From Corynebacterium sp. (lineage in GTDB: Bacteria; Actinomycetota; Actinomycetes; Mycobacteriales; Mycobacteriaceae), in NCBI GenBank assembly GCA_030530985.1, contig JAUMTX010000004.1:1-64000 (forward strand): DNA of 64,000 nt. Reading direction: 5' to 3'. The first letter of the stretch is position 1, and each line of letters starts with the position of its first letter. Made by a program: the position numbers and the translations under genes. Shown here piece after piece: positions 1 to 8,482 of the stretch. The notes below the pieces were generated by a model that was given only the letters and a program-made list of their open reading frames with translations, made no database searches and had not been told where the DNA came from.

Positions 1-289
1 CAAGATTCTTGATAAACAACTGGGCGGCTTCAAGTTCCACTGTCTTGCTGCCCAATAGGCGGTGAGCTTCAGCTAGCTGGGCTTCAAGCTCCTTCACTCG
101 CTGGATGCTTCCCACGGACATGCCCTCGTACTTGTCACGCCACTTCTTCAACGTGACAGCAGAAACACCCAGTTCACGGGCAATTTCTTGCTTGGTCTTG
201 CCAAGAATTTCCAGGCGCTTCGCTTCCTCAAGCTTCTTAATGATTACTTCCGGCGAATTACCTCGCATAACAGACTCCATATCTTCCAT
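1..289 (-). CDS. IS3-family transposase OrfA, cut by window edge
   Basis: The minus strand reads from an ATG for 96 codons without a stop and runs off the left edge of the window. The protein has an N-terminal helix-turn-helix (TKQEIARELGVSAVTLKKW) of the kind that binds the ends of IS3/IS911-type elements, followed by a leucine-rich coiled coil (VKELEAQLAEAHRLLGSK) typical of OrfA dimerisation. In this family OrfA is normally about 100 residues and is joined to the catalytic OrfB by a programmed -1 frameshift; OrfB would lie outside the window. It differs from the OrfA of the second element in this window, so these are two distinct insertion sequences. Recognition rests on visible motifs only. 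Confidence 0.85.
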   Translation of the reverse strand, partial: MEDMESVMRGNSPEVIIKKLEEAKRLEILGKTKQEIARELGVSAVTLKKWRDKYEGMSVGSIQRVKELEAQLAEAHRLLGSKTVELEAAQLFIKNL

Positions 290-340
290 GAAGCTATATT
301 AGCGAACCTACAATTGGTCTCAAATTAGGGGACCACACCA
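1..340 (-). mobile_element. Right part of an IS3-type insertion sequence (partial)
   Basis: The element contains the OrfA start and about 50 bases of upstream sequence. On the minus strand a stretch beginning TGGTCCCCTAATTTGAGACC lies about 27-47 bases before the OrfA ATG; IS3 ends usually begin with TG and sit at this distance, so this is the likely terminal inverted repeat. The other end is outside the window, so neither the repeat pairing nor a target duplication can be tested. Confidence 0.55.
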
Positions 341-598
341 GCTGCGAGATGGTTGCCGAAACTAAAACAACCGGAGAGCTTGGGACTGAACACTACGAGC
401 TTCACAACTTGAAGTATACAAGCCGATGGTGACATTAATTCAGTTCGAACCCTGTGAAAATACAGGCGCGTGTGATAAAAATTTAGGGCATATTTATTTT
501 TGCACGTAGATTGCGGTTTTTCTTATCGTGTAGCACACTTGTATATACTTGTTCGTGATCATAATAACATTGTTTTCATCGTTATGAGAGGTTGAAAA
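341..598. other. Noncoding stretch between the IS end and the Ltp-domain gene
   Basis: No convincing gene is present. An open stretch from an ATG at 349 to a TGA at 430 on the plus strand encodes 27 residues with no recognisable motif; it may be the tail of a gene interrupted by the insertion sequence, or chance. The segment from about 475 to 598 is AT-rich and should carry the promoter of the downstream gene, whose ribosome binding site (gagagg) lies at about 585-592. Confidence 0.4.
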
Positions 599-1162
599 AT
601 GGCCGGAGCCCAAGAAAAGAAGTCCAAGAAGAAAACAATTCGCATCATCTTCATTTCCCTATTCGCGTTGCTGATTCTAGGTGCACTGGTCAATACTGTG
701 ACAAATGAAGATTCCGAGTCCTCGGATGCAGAGACCGCAACACCAACCTCTACCTCTATTGAGATTCCTGGCCTGACCACAACAGGCGTGGATATTCCAT
801 CCGAGATTGCAACCAGCATTGAGGCGGAAGCGTCGAGCGAAGCTGCCACTGAATCTAATGGTTCTGGGGGCGGACTGCTTTCCAATATGAGCGCACTTGT
901 AGCAGCAAGGCTCTATTCCAATGATCTATTCCTGTCCAAGGAGCGAATCTATGAGCAGCTGATTCACGATGGCTACTCGGCAGAATCTGCACGCTATGCA
1001 GCGGACAATGTCAAGGCGGACTTCTACAAGAATGCTTTGGAGACCGCACGTTCCTTGGAACCCTTGATGGTGTGGCCTGAGGCCGATATGTATGAGATGC
1101 TCACAGGCGAGTTGTACCTCTTCACCCCTGAAGAAGCACAATACGCCATCGACAATCTTTAA
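599..1162 (+). CDS. Membrane-anchored Ltp-family (host cell surface lipoprotein-like) protein
   Basis: The 187-residue protein starts with a lysine-rich cytoplasmic tail and one hydrophobic segment at about residues 15-33. A Ser/Thr/Glu-rich low-complexity linker follows (about 37-95), then two copies of a short helical repeat, one beginning ALVAARLYSND (about 97-140) and one beginning ALETARSLEPL (about 145-187). This repeat is the Ltp domain, named after a Streptococcus thermophilus phage lipoprotein that blocks DNA injection by related phages. Unlike that protein there is no lipobox cysteine, so it is held by an uncleaved helix instead. The ATG has a GAGAGG ribosome binding site. The gene stands alone beside an insertion sequence. 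A role in phage exclusion is inference; the domain is also common in non-phage actinobacterial surface proteins. Confidence 0.75.
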   Translation: MAGAQEKKSKKKTIRIIFISLFALLILGALVNTVTNEDSESSDAETATPTSTSIEIPGLTTTGVDIPSEIATSIEAEASSEAATESNGSGGGLLSNMSALVAARLYSNDLFLSKERIYEQLIHDGYSAESARYAADNVKADFYKNALETARSLEPLMVWPEADMYEMLTGELYLFTPEEAQYAIDNL

Positions 1163-1209
1163 ATAGAAAATAGAAGCTGCCCGGCACGATTCGTGTCCGG
1201 GCAGTTAGG

Positions 1210-1551
1210 TTATTCGGCGGTGTGATTAGGCCTATTTTCAGCAAGAGTTGTACGCGCTTGGCGCAACCACTCTGGCTGGTCGGCCAACAAAGCCTTAATT
1301 TCTTCAGTGGTCAATGGCTTATCCATGTCGTTCTTCTTCAGCGCGGTAATGGTAATACCGAGCTTCTGGGCGACGACTGGACGAGGGTGTGGGCCATTGC
1401 GTCGTAGGTCGGCCAACCACTCTGGTGGATTCTTCTGGAGTTCCACAAATTGCTCGTGGGTAAGAGAGCTTTCTTGGAACTCGGCCGGCGTGGCCGGAAG
1501 ATAAATTCCAAGCTTCTTGGCGGCAGTTGATGCTTTCATATTTTGACTCAC
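1210..1551 (-). CDS. DUF5997 family protein
   Basis: This 113-residue protein matches the actinobacterial DUF5997 family. Its marks are the N-terminal TAAKKLGIYLPATPAEFQ segment, an NPPEWL-type motif seen once near the middle (residues about 41-46) and again as QPEWLRQAR near the C-terminus, and a central HPRPVVAQKLGIT. The two halves look like an internal duplication. Function is unknown. The start is a GTG with no ribosome binding site; a TAAAAT -10 hexamer lies 7 bases upstream, which implies a leaderless mRNA. It is divergent from the LysR-like gene with only 17 bases between the two starts, a pairing that recurs in corynebacteria and mycobacteria and suggests a shared function. Confidence 0.85.
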   Translation of the reverse strand: MSQNMKASTAAKKLGIYLPATPAEFQESSLTHEQFVELQKNPPEWLADLRRNGPHPRPVVAQKLGITITALKKNDMDKPLTTEEIKALLADQPEWLRQARTTLAENRPNHTAE

Positions 1552-1554
1552 AGG

Positions 1555-1564
1555 TATGATTTTA
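1555..1564. promoter_or_regulatory. Overlapping face-to-face -10 boxes of a divergent leaderless promoter
   Basis: On the plus strand TATGAT (1555-1560) ends 8 bases before the ATG of the LysR-like gene. On the minus strand TAAAAT (1564-1559) ends 7 bases before the GTG of the DUF5997 gene. Both spacings fit transcription starting at the first base of the start codon. The two hexamers overlap by two bases, so the -35 regions would lie inside the opposite coding regions and only one polymerase could occupy the site at a time. Confidence 0.65.
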
Positions 1565-1568
1565 TCCT

Positions 1569-2264
1569 ATGGACGTGATTATCGCCTTTATTAAGGGCAC
1601 TGCACCAGGAAAGTGGTTCGACCGCTACACCGAATGGACCGACAATACCCTGGACACCTATGAGGCTGTGGACTCCTGGTCCAAGCTTGAAACAGGGCAG
1701 TGTGACATGGCCTTTGTCCGTCTCCCAGATGCCCGCATTGATACAGATAATTTCCACTGTGTCCGCCTCTACGATGAGGCCTGGGGTATCGCAATGAATA
1801 AGGACTCTGAACTAAGTCTGTTAGAAAAGGTCCGCCCTTCGGATATTGCCGAAGAAATTATTAACTATGACGGCTACAAGGTCACCGATACTTTGGATGC
1901 CATGCAGATTGTGGCTGCCAATGTTGGTGTGTGTATTGCGCCGCGTCCGCTATTGCGTGCCATCAATAATAAAGAGTGCGAGCACCGCGACTTTATTGAT
2001 GATAGGGAGCCAACCTCTATTGCTTTGATGTGGGCCAAGGATAAAGACTGCGATGCCTACCAGGACTTTGTTGGTATTACTAAGGGGCGAACAAAGCAGA
2101 CCAGTCGCGATAGCGGTGAAAAGAAAAAGGCTAAAAAGCCTGCTGCTAAGAAAGCCCCAGCCAAGAAAACTACACAATCCAAGCCGGGAGCTAAAGCCCA
2201 GCGATCAGGTGCACGCCCTGGTGGTGGCGCACGAAAAGGCCGCCCAACAAAGAGGAGGAAGTAA
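1569..2264 (+). CDS. LysR-type substrate-binding domain protein without HTH, lysine-rich tail
   Basis: The 231-residue product begins directly in the periplasmic-binding-type effector fold of LysR regulators: a first strand (MDVIIAFIKG), a GQCDMAFVRLPD segment, and LRAINNKECEHRDF later. The usual 60-residue N-terminal winged helix is absent. From about residue 170 the protein turns into a Lys/Ala/Pro-rich tail (KKKAKKPAAKKAPAKK) ending GRPTKRRK, resembling histone-like tails of actinobacterial nucleoid proteins. The tail could bind DNA nonspecifically in place of the HTH. The ATG lacks a ribosome binding site but follows a well-placed -10 box. Its stop overlaps the start of the acetyltransferase gene by one base, so the two are co-transcribed. 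The effector is unknown. Confidence 0.8.
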   Translation: MDVIIAFIKGTAPGKWFDRYTEWTDNTLDTYEAVDSWSKLETGQCDMAFVRLPDARIDTDNFHCVRLYDEAWGIAMNKDSELSLLEKVRPSDIAEEIINYDGYKVTDTLDAMQIVAANVGVCIAPRPLLRAINNKECEHRDFIDDREPTSIALMWAKDKDCDAYQDFVGITKGRTKQTSRDSGEKKKAKKPAAKKAPAKKTTQSKPGAKAQRSGARPGGGARKGRPTKRRK

Positions 2265-2740
2265 TGGAGATTCGCCAAATGCAGGAGTCGGATTACCCGG
2301 CTGTATGCGATATTTATGCCTTGGGTGTTGCGGGGCATAATGCGAGTTACCGCTTTAACCTGCCGGCCACATATCGGGAATTTATTTCCAGCAAGATTGA
2401 GGAATTGGCACTCGTGAGTGTCAATGATGAGGGAGAAGTCACCGGATGGGCAACTGTACGCCCAGGCTGGTGGCCATGGACTGTTGAAAACTCCCTATAT
2501 GTTGGTGTGCCGGGTCAGGGCATTGGTACAGCACTCTTAGAAGAACTTGTTGCTAGGTGTGCGGGCCGTGAAATTGGTGCCATTCATGCCCTAATCTTCC
2601 CTGAAAATAAGGCGTCGATTCGCACCCATGAAAAGGCCGGTTTCATTGAGGTGGGTACGCTGCGCCGGGCTGTTCATATGGATGAGCGCTGGCGTGATGC
2701 GTATCTGATGGAATACTTGGTTCCAAGCGCACTGGATTAA
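2264..2740 (+). CDS. GNAT-family N-acetyltransferase (phosphinothricin acetyltransferase-like)
   Basis: A 158-residue GNAT-fold enzyme that would transfer an acetyl group from acetyl-CoA to an amine. The acetyl-CoA binding motif is VGVPGQGIGTALLEEL (about residues 84-99), followed by the family's conserved segment FPENKASIRTHEKAGF. The layout resembles phosphinothricin/methionine sulfoximine acetyltransferases, which usually have about 165-180 residues. The start ATG overlaps the TAA of the previous gene by one base and has a strong AGGAGGA ribosome binding site inside the upstream coding region, so translation is probably coupled. The substrate cannot be read from the sequence. Confidence 0.8.
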   Translation: MEIRQMQESDYPAVCDIYALGVAGHNASYRFNLPATYREFISSKIEELALVSVNDEGEVTGWATVRPGWWPWTVENSLYVGVPGQGIGTALLEELVARCAGREIGAIHALIFPENKASIRTHEKAGFIEVGTLRRAVHMDERWRDAYLMEYLVPSALD

Positions 2741-2750
2741 TTACACGAAA

Positions 2751-2780
2751 AAGCCGCTAGAGAATATTCTCTAGCGGCTT
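2751..2780. terminator. Bidirectional terminator between convergent genes
   Basis: A perfect 15-base-pair hairpin (AAGCCGCTAGAGAAT with its complement) lies between the acetyltransferase and the convergent MFS gene. It is flanked by A residues on the left and TT on the right, so it could serve both strands. Confidence 0.85.
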
Positions 2781-2803
2781 CGTCTATCGCGTGTGACTGT
2801 GGA

Positions 2804-4342
<1,539 letters not shown>

Positions 4343-4364
4343 CTATCCTTTAGGAATAATAAAA

Positions 4365-4967
4365 TTAATCTTCAATAACGCGGCGGAGGTCAGTCAGCGC
4401 ATCTTCCGCATACTTGATGCAGGACTGTGGGGTCACATTTTCGCTGCACAGCCAACGAGAAAAACCAAGTTGAACTGCAGTGAATGCAAGACTTGCTGTG
4501 GCGCGGGCTTCATCAGGGAATTGACGTTGCTCAGGCCAGACCTCGAAATATTTAGTCAAAGCATCTGTGATCGAATGGATCAAGCCGAAAAAGCCCGCAC
4601 CAAATGAATACCCATTATTGTTATGCTTCTGCATCAAGGTTTTACGGAGCTTAATCACCTCTTGAGTGGCTCCGTCATCATTGACGTGGGCGAAGAATAG
4701 CTCCAAAGCTGCATGAAGCAGGTTATCCCGCTTCTCGGCTGCGAACTCTTCAATTTCTTCTTCCGTAACCATAGTTGGAGGCGACCCGTAAATGGCCGCC
4801 TCCTTGGAATCAACATAGTTGAAGAAAGTTCGCTTGGAGATATTTGCAGCTTGGCAAATGTCTTCGACAGTAATGTTTTCGACACCACGCTCTAGAGATA
4901 GTTTCACGGCTTCTTCCGTGATTGCCCGCATTGTCTGCTGGCGCTTTCTTTCTCTTAAGCTTGGCAC
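4365..4967 (-). CDS. TetR-family transcriptional regulator of the adjacent MFS pump
   Basis: The protein has the TetR N-terminal helix-turn-helix, with VENITVEDICQAANISKRTF at the recognition region followed by FNYVDSKEAAIYG. The C-terminal helical domain is divergent, as expected for ligand binding. I take the GTG 36 bases inside the longest open frame as the start (200 residues, MPSLRERKRQQ), since TetR proteins usually begin just before this segment and an AGGAG lies 13 bases upstream. A TTG start at 5003 would add 12 residues and overlap pxpC by 10 bases, but it coincides with a perfect palindrome that looks like an operator. The gene likely forms an operon with the MFS gene. Confidence 0.82.
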   Translation of the reverse strand: MPSLRERKRQQTMRAITEEAVKLSLERGVENITVEDICQAANISKRTFFNYVDSKEAAIYGSPPTMVTEEEIEEFAAEKRDNLLHAALELFFAHVNDDGATQEVIKLRKTLMQKHNNNGYSFGAGFFGLIHSITDALTKYFEVWPEQRQFPDEARATASLAFTAVQLGFSRWLCSENVTPQSCIKYAEDALTDLRRVIED

Positions 4968-4989
4968 GTATGGAAGATTACTCCTAAAG

Positions 4990-5002
4990 TGCACTAAGTG
5001 CA
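4990..5002. promoter_or_regulatory. Candidate TetR operator palindrome
   Basis: The 13-base perfect palindrome TGCACTtAGTGCA lies 23 bases before the preferred GTG start of the tetR gene and overlaps the last codons of pxpC. Its position suits autoregulation of the tetR-MFS unit. Confidence 0.45.
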
Positions 5003-5842
5003 AAATTTTATGAAGTGTATTTTTTCACCTGGTAATAATTGGGCGCTAAGATCGCAGCTCTCAGGCGTTAAAACGGCAATCACAGGATAGCCGCCAGTGA
5101 TCGGATGATCCGGGCCAAAGATGACAGGATTACCATCCGGTGGAACCTGAATAGAACCACGAACAATACCCTCCGAAGGCAAGGAATGAAGCTCCTTATA
5201 GTGAATAGGATGCTCAGCCTTCAAGCGAATACCAATACGGTTCGAGGCAGCCTCCACAGTGAACTCCTGATTAAAGAGATCCTCAACCTCAAACCAGTCA
5301 TCACGAGGACCAAGCACAGCTGCCAAACCAGTAGTAGAAGCAGAATAATTAGGCACCGTACTCACACTCGGTGACCACTCCACAGCCCACTCCCCAGCAG
5401 TGAGAACATCATCCTTTGCTAAAGGCTCAGGGCCAATATCCGACAAAATATCGCGACTAGCACTACCCAAAATAGGCTTTGTAGCAATACCACCACGAAT
5501 AGCAAGGTAACCACGGGCGCCGTCGACAGGCATGCCCAATTCCAAGCGCTCACCCTGCTTAATAAAAAGCAGCTCATTGGTATAAAAATGCGAAGAACCA
5601 ATGGTGACCGGCGCACTAAAACCAGTAATGGTCACATAGCCAGACTCCTCGGCCTCAAAAACAGCATTGCCACCAAGAATCTCAAGCACAGGGCCATCCG
5701 GCGCATTACCAACAAGGCGATTAGCACGCCCAAAAGCACCAAGATCAAAAGCGCCAGCAACAGGAATACCCTGCGACATATGCTCAAAACGGCCAGCATC
5801 CTGAACCAACATCAAAGCCGCAGGCTGAATAACACGAAGCAT
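4994..5842 (-). CDS. pxpC: 5-oxoprolinase subunit C (biotin-dependent carboxyltransferase family)
   Basis: The 282-residue protein is of the KipA/PxpC family (typically 280-330 residues). It starts with MLRVIQPAALMLVQDAGRF and the following SQGIPVAGAFDLGAFGRANRLVGN, a family signature, and ends near GPDHPITGGYPVIAVLT, another conserved block. With PxpA and PxpB it forms the bacterial ATP-dependent 5-oxoprolinase, which opens pyroglutamate to glutamate and so removes a damage product of glutamine and glutathione-like compounds. Its ATG overlaps the pxpB stop by one base (TAATG), so the two are translationally coupled. Confidence 0.93.
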   Translation of the reverse strand: MLRVIQPAALMLVQDAGRFEHMSQGIPVAGAFDLGAFGRANRLVGNAPDGPVLEILGGNAVFEAEESGYVTITGFSAPVTIGSSHFYTNELLFIKQGERLELGMPVDGARGYLAIRGGIATKPILGSASRDILSDIGPEPLAKDDVLTAGEWAVEWSPSVSTVPNYSASTTGLAAVLGPRDDWFEVEDLFNQEFTVEAASNRIGIRLKAEHPIHYKELHSLPSEGIVRGSIQVPPDGNPVIFGPDHPITGGYPVIAVLTPESCDLSAQLLPGEKIHFIKFCT

Positions 5843-6432
5843 TAGGACACACTCCTAAACACAACACGGTCACCCGGATTAATCAGCGAAGGAACCTCAC
5901 GCTCAATATCCCACAAAGGAGCATCCGTATGGCCAATAATATTCCAACCACCCGGACTAGCCTGCGGATAAATACCACTAAACAAACCAGCCAGGCCAAC
6001 GCTACCCGCCTCAAGCTTCGGGCGCGGAGTCTCCAAACGAGGAAAATCCACAGGCTCAGAAGAACGAGTCAGATACATAAAACCAGGGGAGAAGCCACCA
6101 AAATCAGCATGCCAATCACCGTCCTGATGCCACGCAATAAGAGCCTCAACACTCGTATTCGCCAACTCGGCAGCACGCTCCAAATCCGGGCCATTATAAA
6201 GAACCGGAATCTCAACCGTATGATGCTGCTCATCAGAAGTCTGGACATCAGTAGGAAGAGAGGCAATCACCGACTCAATAGAGGCAGGATTACAATACAC
6301 AAGCAAGGTTTCGGCAGCTGGAACAACCTTCAAATCCGGATGATGCTTGCGAAAACTCGCAGCCAACCAACGTCGTTCATCCGTAGAAGCCTCAATGAGT
6401 ACAGCTTCCAACCCACAAGGCCTAAGTCGCAT
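5842..6432 (-). CDS. pxpB: 5-oxoprolinase subunit B (KipI family)
   Basis: The 196-residue protein carries the KipI/allophanate hydrolase-subunit-1 core: DFGGFSPGFMYL, FPRLETPRPKLEAGSVGLAG, and SGIYPQASPGGWNIIGHT, ending in NPGDRVVF. The ATG at 6432 is preferred over an upstream start because it gives the canonical beginning MRLRPCGLEAVLIE and overlaps the end of pxpA by 11 bases. Together with PxpC it forms the part of the complex thought to phosphorylate 5-oxoproline. The family also includes Bacillus KipI, a sporulation kinase inhibitor, but the pxpABC context makes the metabolic role most likely. Confidence 0.93.
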   Translation of the reverse strand: MRLRPCGLEAVLIEASTDERRWLAASFRKHHPDLKVVPAAETLLVYCNPASIESVIASLPTDVQTSDEQHHTVEIPVLYNGPDLERAAELANTSVEALIAWHQDGDWHADFGGFSPGFMYLTRSSEPVDFPRLETPRPKLEAGSVGLAGLFSGIYPQASPGGWNIIGHTDAPLWDIEREVPSLINPGDRVVFRSVS

Positions 6433-7093
6433 CAAGCACCTCCCGAATAGCAGTAGCAAGCTTCAAAGCACTTGCACTATCGCCATGGACACAGATGGAA
6501 TCAGCGGACTCCTCCGCAATAATCTTTCGAGCCTGAGCCAGTGCATCCTCAAAACCCAAAACCGCGCCGGGCTCGGTGCGTGGAACCAAGGTTCCTTCTG
6601 GGGTGTATGCGCGGTCGGCGAATGCTTCAGAGATCGTCGACAAGCCAGCCTCATGAGCCCATCCAATAATTGGGGAATTGGCTAGGCACATAAGGGAAAG
6701 TTCCCCATCATATTCCACCATGGCCTCAATGATTGGCATTGCCTGGTCCTTATTCATGCACGCATAGTTATAGAGCGCGCCATGAGGCTTAACATATGTG
6801 ACCGGGGCAAATGCGCTCAAAGCGCCAATTTGGTACTGGACTTCGGCCTTCAATACTTCAGGCTCATAAGCGATGAAGCGGCGGCCGAAGCCAGCAAGAT
6901 CTCTATAGCCGACATGTGCACCTACAGTCACGCCTTGGGCCAAAGCACGTTCACATGCGCGCTTAATGACCAAAGGATCACCAGCATGAAAGCCGCAGGC
7001 AATATTGGCACGGTCAACAATGTCGATAATGTCATCATTACCAATGGTGTAGGAGCCGAAGCTTTCGCCCAAGTCGGCATTGAGATCTACCAT
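6422..7093 (-). CDS. pxpA: 5-oxoprolinase subunit A (LamB/YcsF family)
   Basis: The protein begins MVDLNADLGESFGSYTIGND and continues with ANIACGFHAGDP and VGAHVGYRDLAGFGRR, the diagnostic blocks of the YcsF/PxpA family. KPHGALYN and ICVHGDSASA follow. At 223 residues it is somewhat shorter than the usual 245-255, with the difference at the C-terminus and in a loop before AFADRAYTPEGTLVPR. PxpA is the hydrolase-like subunit of 5-oxoprolinase. It is the first pxp gene on this strand and lies 47 bases downstream of the NRAMP gene, so the transporter and pxpABC are probably one transcript. Confidence 0.93.
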   Translation of the reverse strand: MVDLNADLGESFGSYTIGNDDIIDIVDRANIACGFHAGDPLVIKRACERALAQGVTVGAHVGYRDLAGFGRRFIAYEPEVLKAEVQYQIGALSAFAPVTYVKPHGALYNYACMNKDQAMPIIEAMVEYDGELSLMCLANSPIIGWAHEAGLSTISEAFADRAYTPEGTLVPRTEPGAVLGFEDALAQARKIIAEESADSICVHGDSASALKLATAIREVLDAT

Positions 7094-7140
7094 GAGAGAA
7101 ACTTTCTAATGAAGTCAGACGGACAGGAGACTAGATTAGC

Positions 7141-8325
7141 CTAGTGGCGCAGAAGGTCAAAGACGCCGCTGAAGGACCTAAATGCAAGGTAGTAGGCGAT
7201 GACGAGCGCGACGAGACCAACAACAATCAGCCAGGTTGGGTAGCGGCGTTCACGCAGCAAACCACGAGGACGGAAGATTGCGATAAAGATGATGATGCTG
7301 AAGCCAATTGGCAGAACGAGGCCGTTGAAGGCGCCGGCGAAGATCAGCAGGTTCTTTGGTGCGGTGCCATTGAAGAAGAACACGCCACAGGAAATCAGAA
7401 TGAAGACAATGGTGATGGTGTTCTGAATCTTCTTGCCGGCATCCGTCTTAGTAAGGAAGGATGCGGAAGTGTAGGACGCACCAATGACGGAGCTCAAAGA
7501 AGCAGCAAAGAGAACTACGCCGAAGAAGCGAAGACCAAGGTCACCAGCAGCAGACTGGAATGCAGCAGCTGCAGGGTTGGAAGCCTCAGCCAAGCTCACA
7601 CCGCCGGCAACTACGCCGAGCACTGCGAGGAAGAGCAGGATACGCATTACGCCGGTGAGAAGAATGCCGGTCACGGAAGACTTGGTGATATTACCCAAGT
7701 CGGTTTCGCCGGAATCCAGCATCTTGTGGGCGCCAGCATAGGTGATGTAGCCACCCACGGTGCCACCGACCAGAGTGGTGATAACAACCAGGTTGATGCT
7801 TTCTGGCCATACGGAGTTCTTCAGTGCGGTGCCAACCGGTGGCTGTGCGACGACGCAGACATACAGGGTCAGCAGCATCATGAGTACACCCAGGATGACA
7901 AGCAGCTTATCCAGTGCAACACCGAGGCGAGCAGAAGTGAAGAAGACAATGGCGATCAGGGCAGTGATAACACCGCCAATCTTAGGATCCAAGCCCAAAA
8001 GCGCATTAAGGCCCAGTCCACCACCCGCAATATTGCCGATGTTGAAGACCAGGCCACCAATAGCAATCAAAACCGCCAGAACCCACCCGAGGCCAGGCAA
8101 AAGTGTATTGCCCAGCTCCTGTGCACGCATTCGAGTCTCGCCAATGACGCGCCACACATTGAGCTGCACGGCAATATCAATCAGAATCGACACGATGATG
8201 GCGAACGCGAAGGCCGCACCCATTTGTTGGGTGAAGTTCGCGGTCTGGGTCAAAAAGCCGGGGCCAATGGCTGATGTAGCCATGAGAAAAATAGCACCCA
8301 GCAATGCATTTCTCTTGGTGTTCAT
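7141..8325 (-). CDS. NRAMP-family membrane transporter linked to 5-oxoprolinase
   Basis: The 394-residue protein has about 11 hydrophobic helices. The first contains SAIGPGFLTQTANF, corresponding to the NRAMP DPGN-type helix but without the metal-binding Asp and Asn; GAHKMLDSGETD follows in the middle. Loss of the classical metal site means this is probably not a manganese transporter. Members of this subgroup sit next to pxpABC in several bacteria (ycsG beside ycsF in Bacillus), which suggests uptake of 5-oxoproline or a related organic substrate. The gene is the first of the minus-strand unit and is divergent from a GntR/FCD regulator across 157 bases. Confidence 0.85.
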   Translation of the reverse strand: MNTKRNALLGAIFLMATSAIGPGFLTQTANFTQQMGAAFAFAIIVSILIDIAVQLNVWRVIGETRMRAQELGNTLLPGLGWVLAVLIAIGGLVFNIGNIAGGGLGLNALLGLDPKIGGVITALIAIVFFTSARLGVALDKLLVILGVLMMLLTLYVCVVAQPPVGTALKNSVWPESINLVVITTLVGGTVGGYITYAGAHKMLDSGETDLGNITKSSVTGILLTGVMRILLFLAVLGVVAGGVSLAEASNPAAAAFQSAAGDLGLRFFGVVLFAASLSSVIGASYTSASFLTKTDAGKKIQNTITIVFILISCGVFFFNGTAPKNLLIFAGAFNGLVLPIGFSIIIFIAIFRPRGLLRERRYPTWLIVVGLVALVIAYYLAFRSFSGVFDLLRH

Positions 8326-8415
8326 ATTCGCGAACCTCTCTTTCTATCTGTGTACCGTTATTATCAACTATTGCGCACGTTTTAGCAAGCTAATTTAGAA
8401 AAAATTTTTAGGCAG

Positions 8416-8470
8416 TTGTTGAACAACAAGGTCAGGGTAGGCTGTAATGACAAAACCCAAACATTTGGGT
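8416..8470. promoter_or_regulatory. Two palindromes in the divergent NRAMP/gntR control region
   Basis: Two perfect inverted repeats lie between the transporter and regulator genes: TTGTTG-AA-CAACAA (8416-8429) and ACCCAAA-CA-TTTGGGT (8455-8470). The second ends 12 bases before the regulator's ATG, so protein bound there would block the regulator's own promoter. They are candidate operators for the FCD regulator; which one it binds is not known. Confidence 0.5.
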
Positions 8471-8482
8471 ACGCTGTAAACC

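Noticed and set aside
440..456. GTTCGAACC sequence resembling a tRNA T-loop
   Set aside because: Flanking bases do not form a T-stem, acceptor stem or anticodon arm on either strand.
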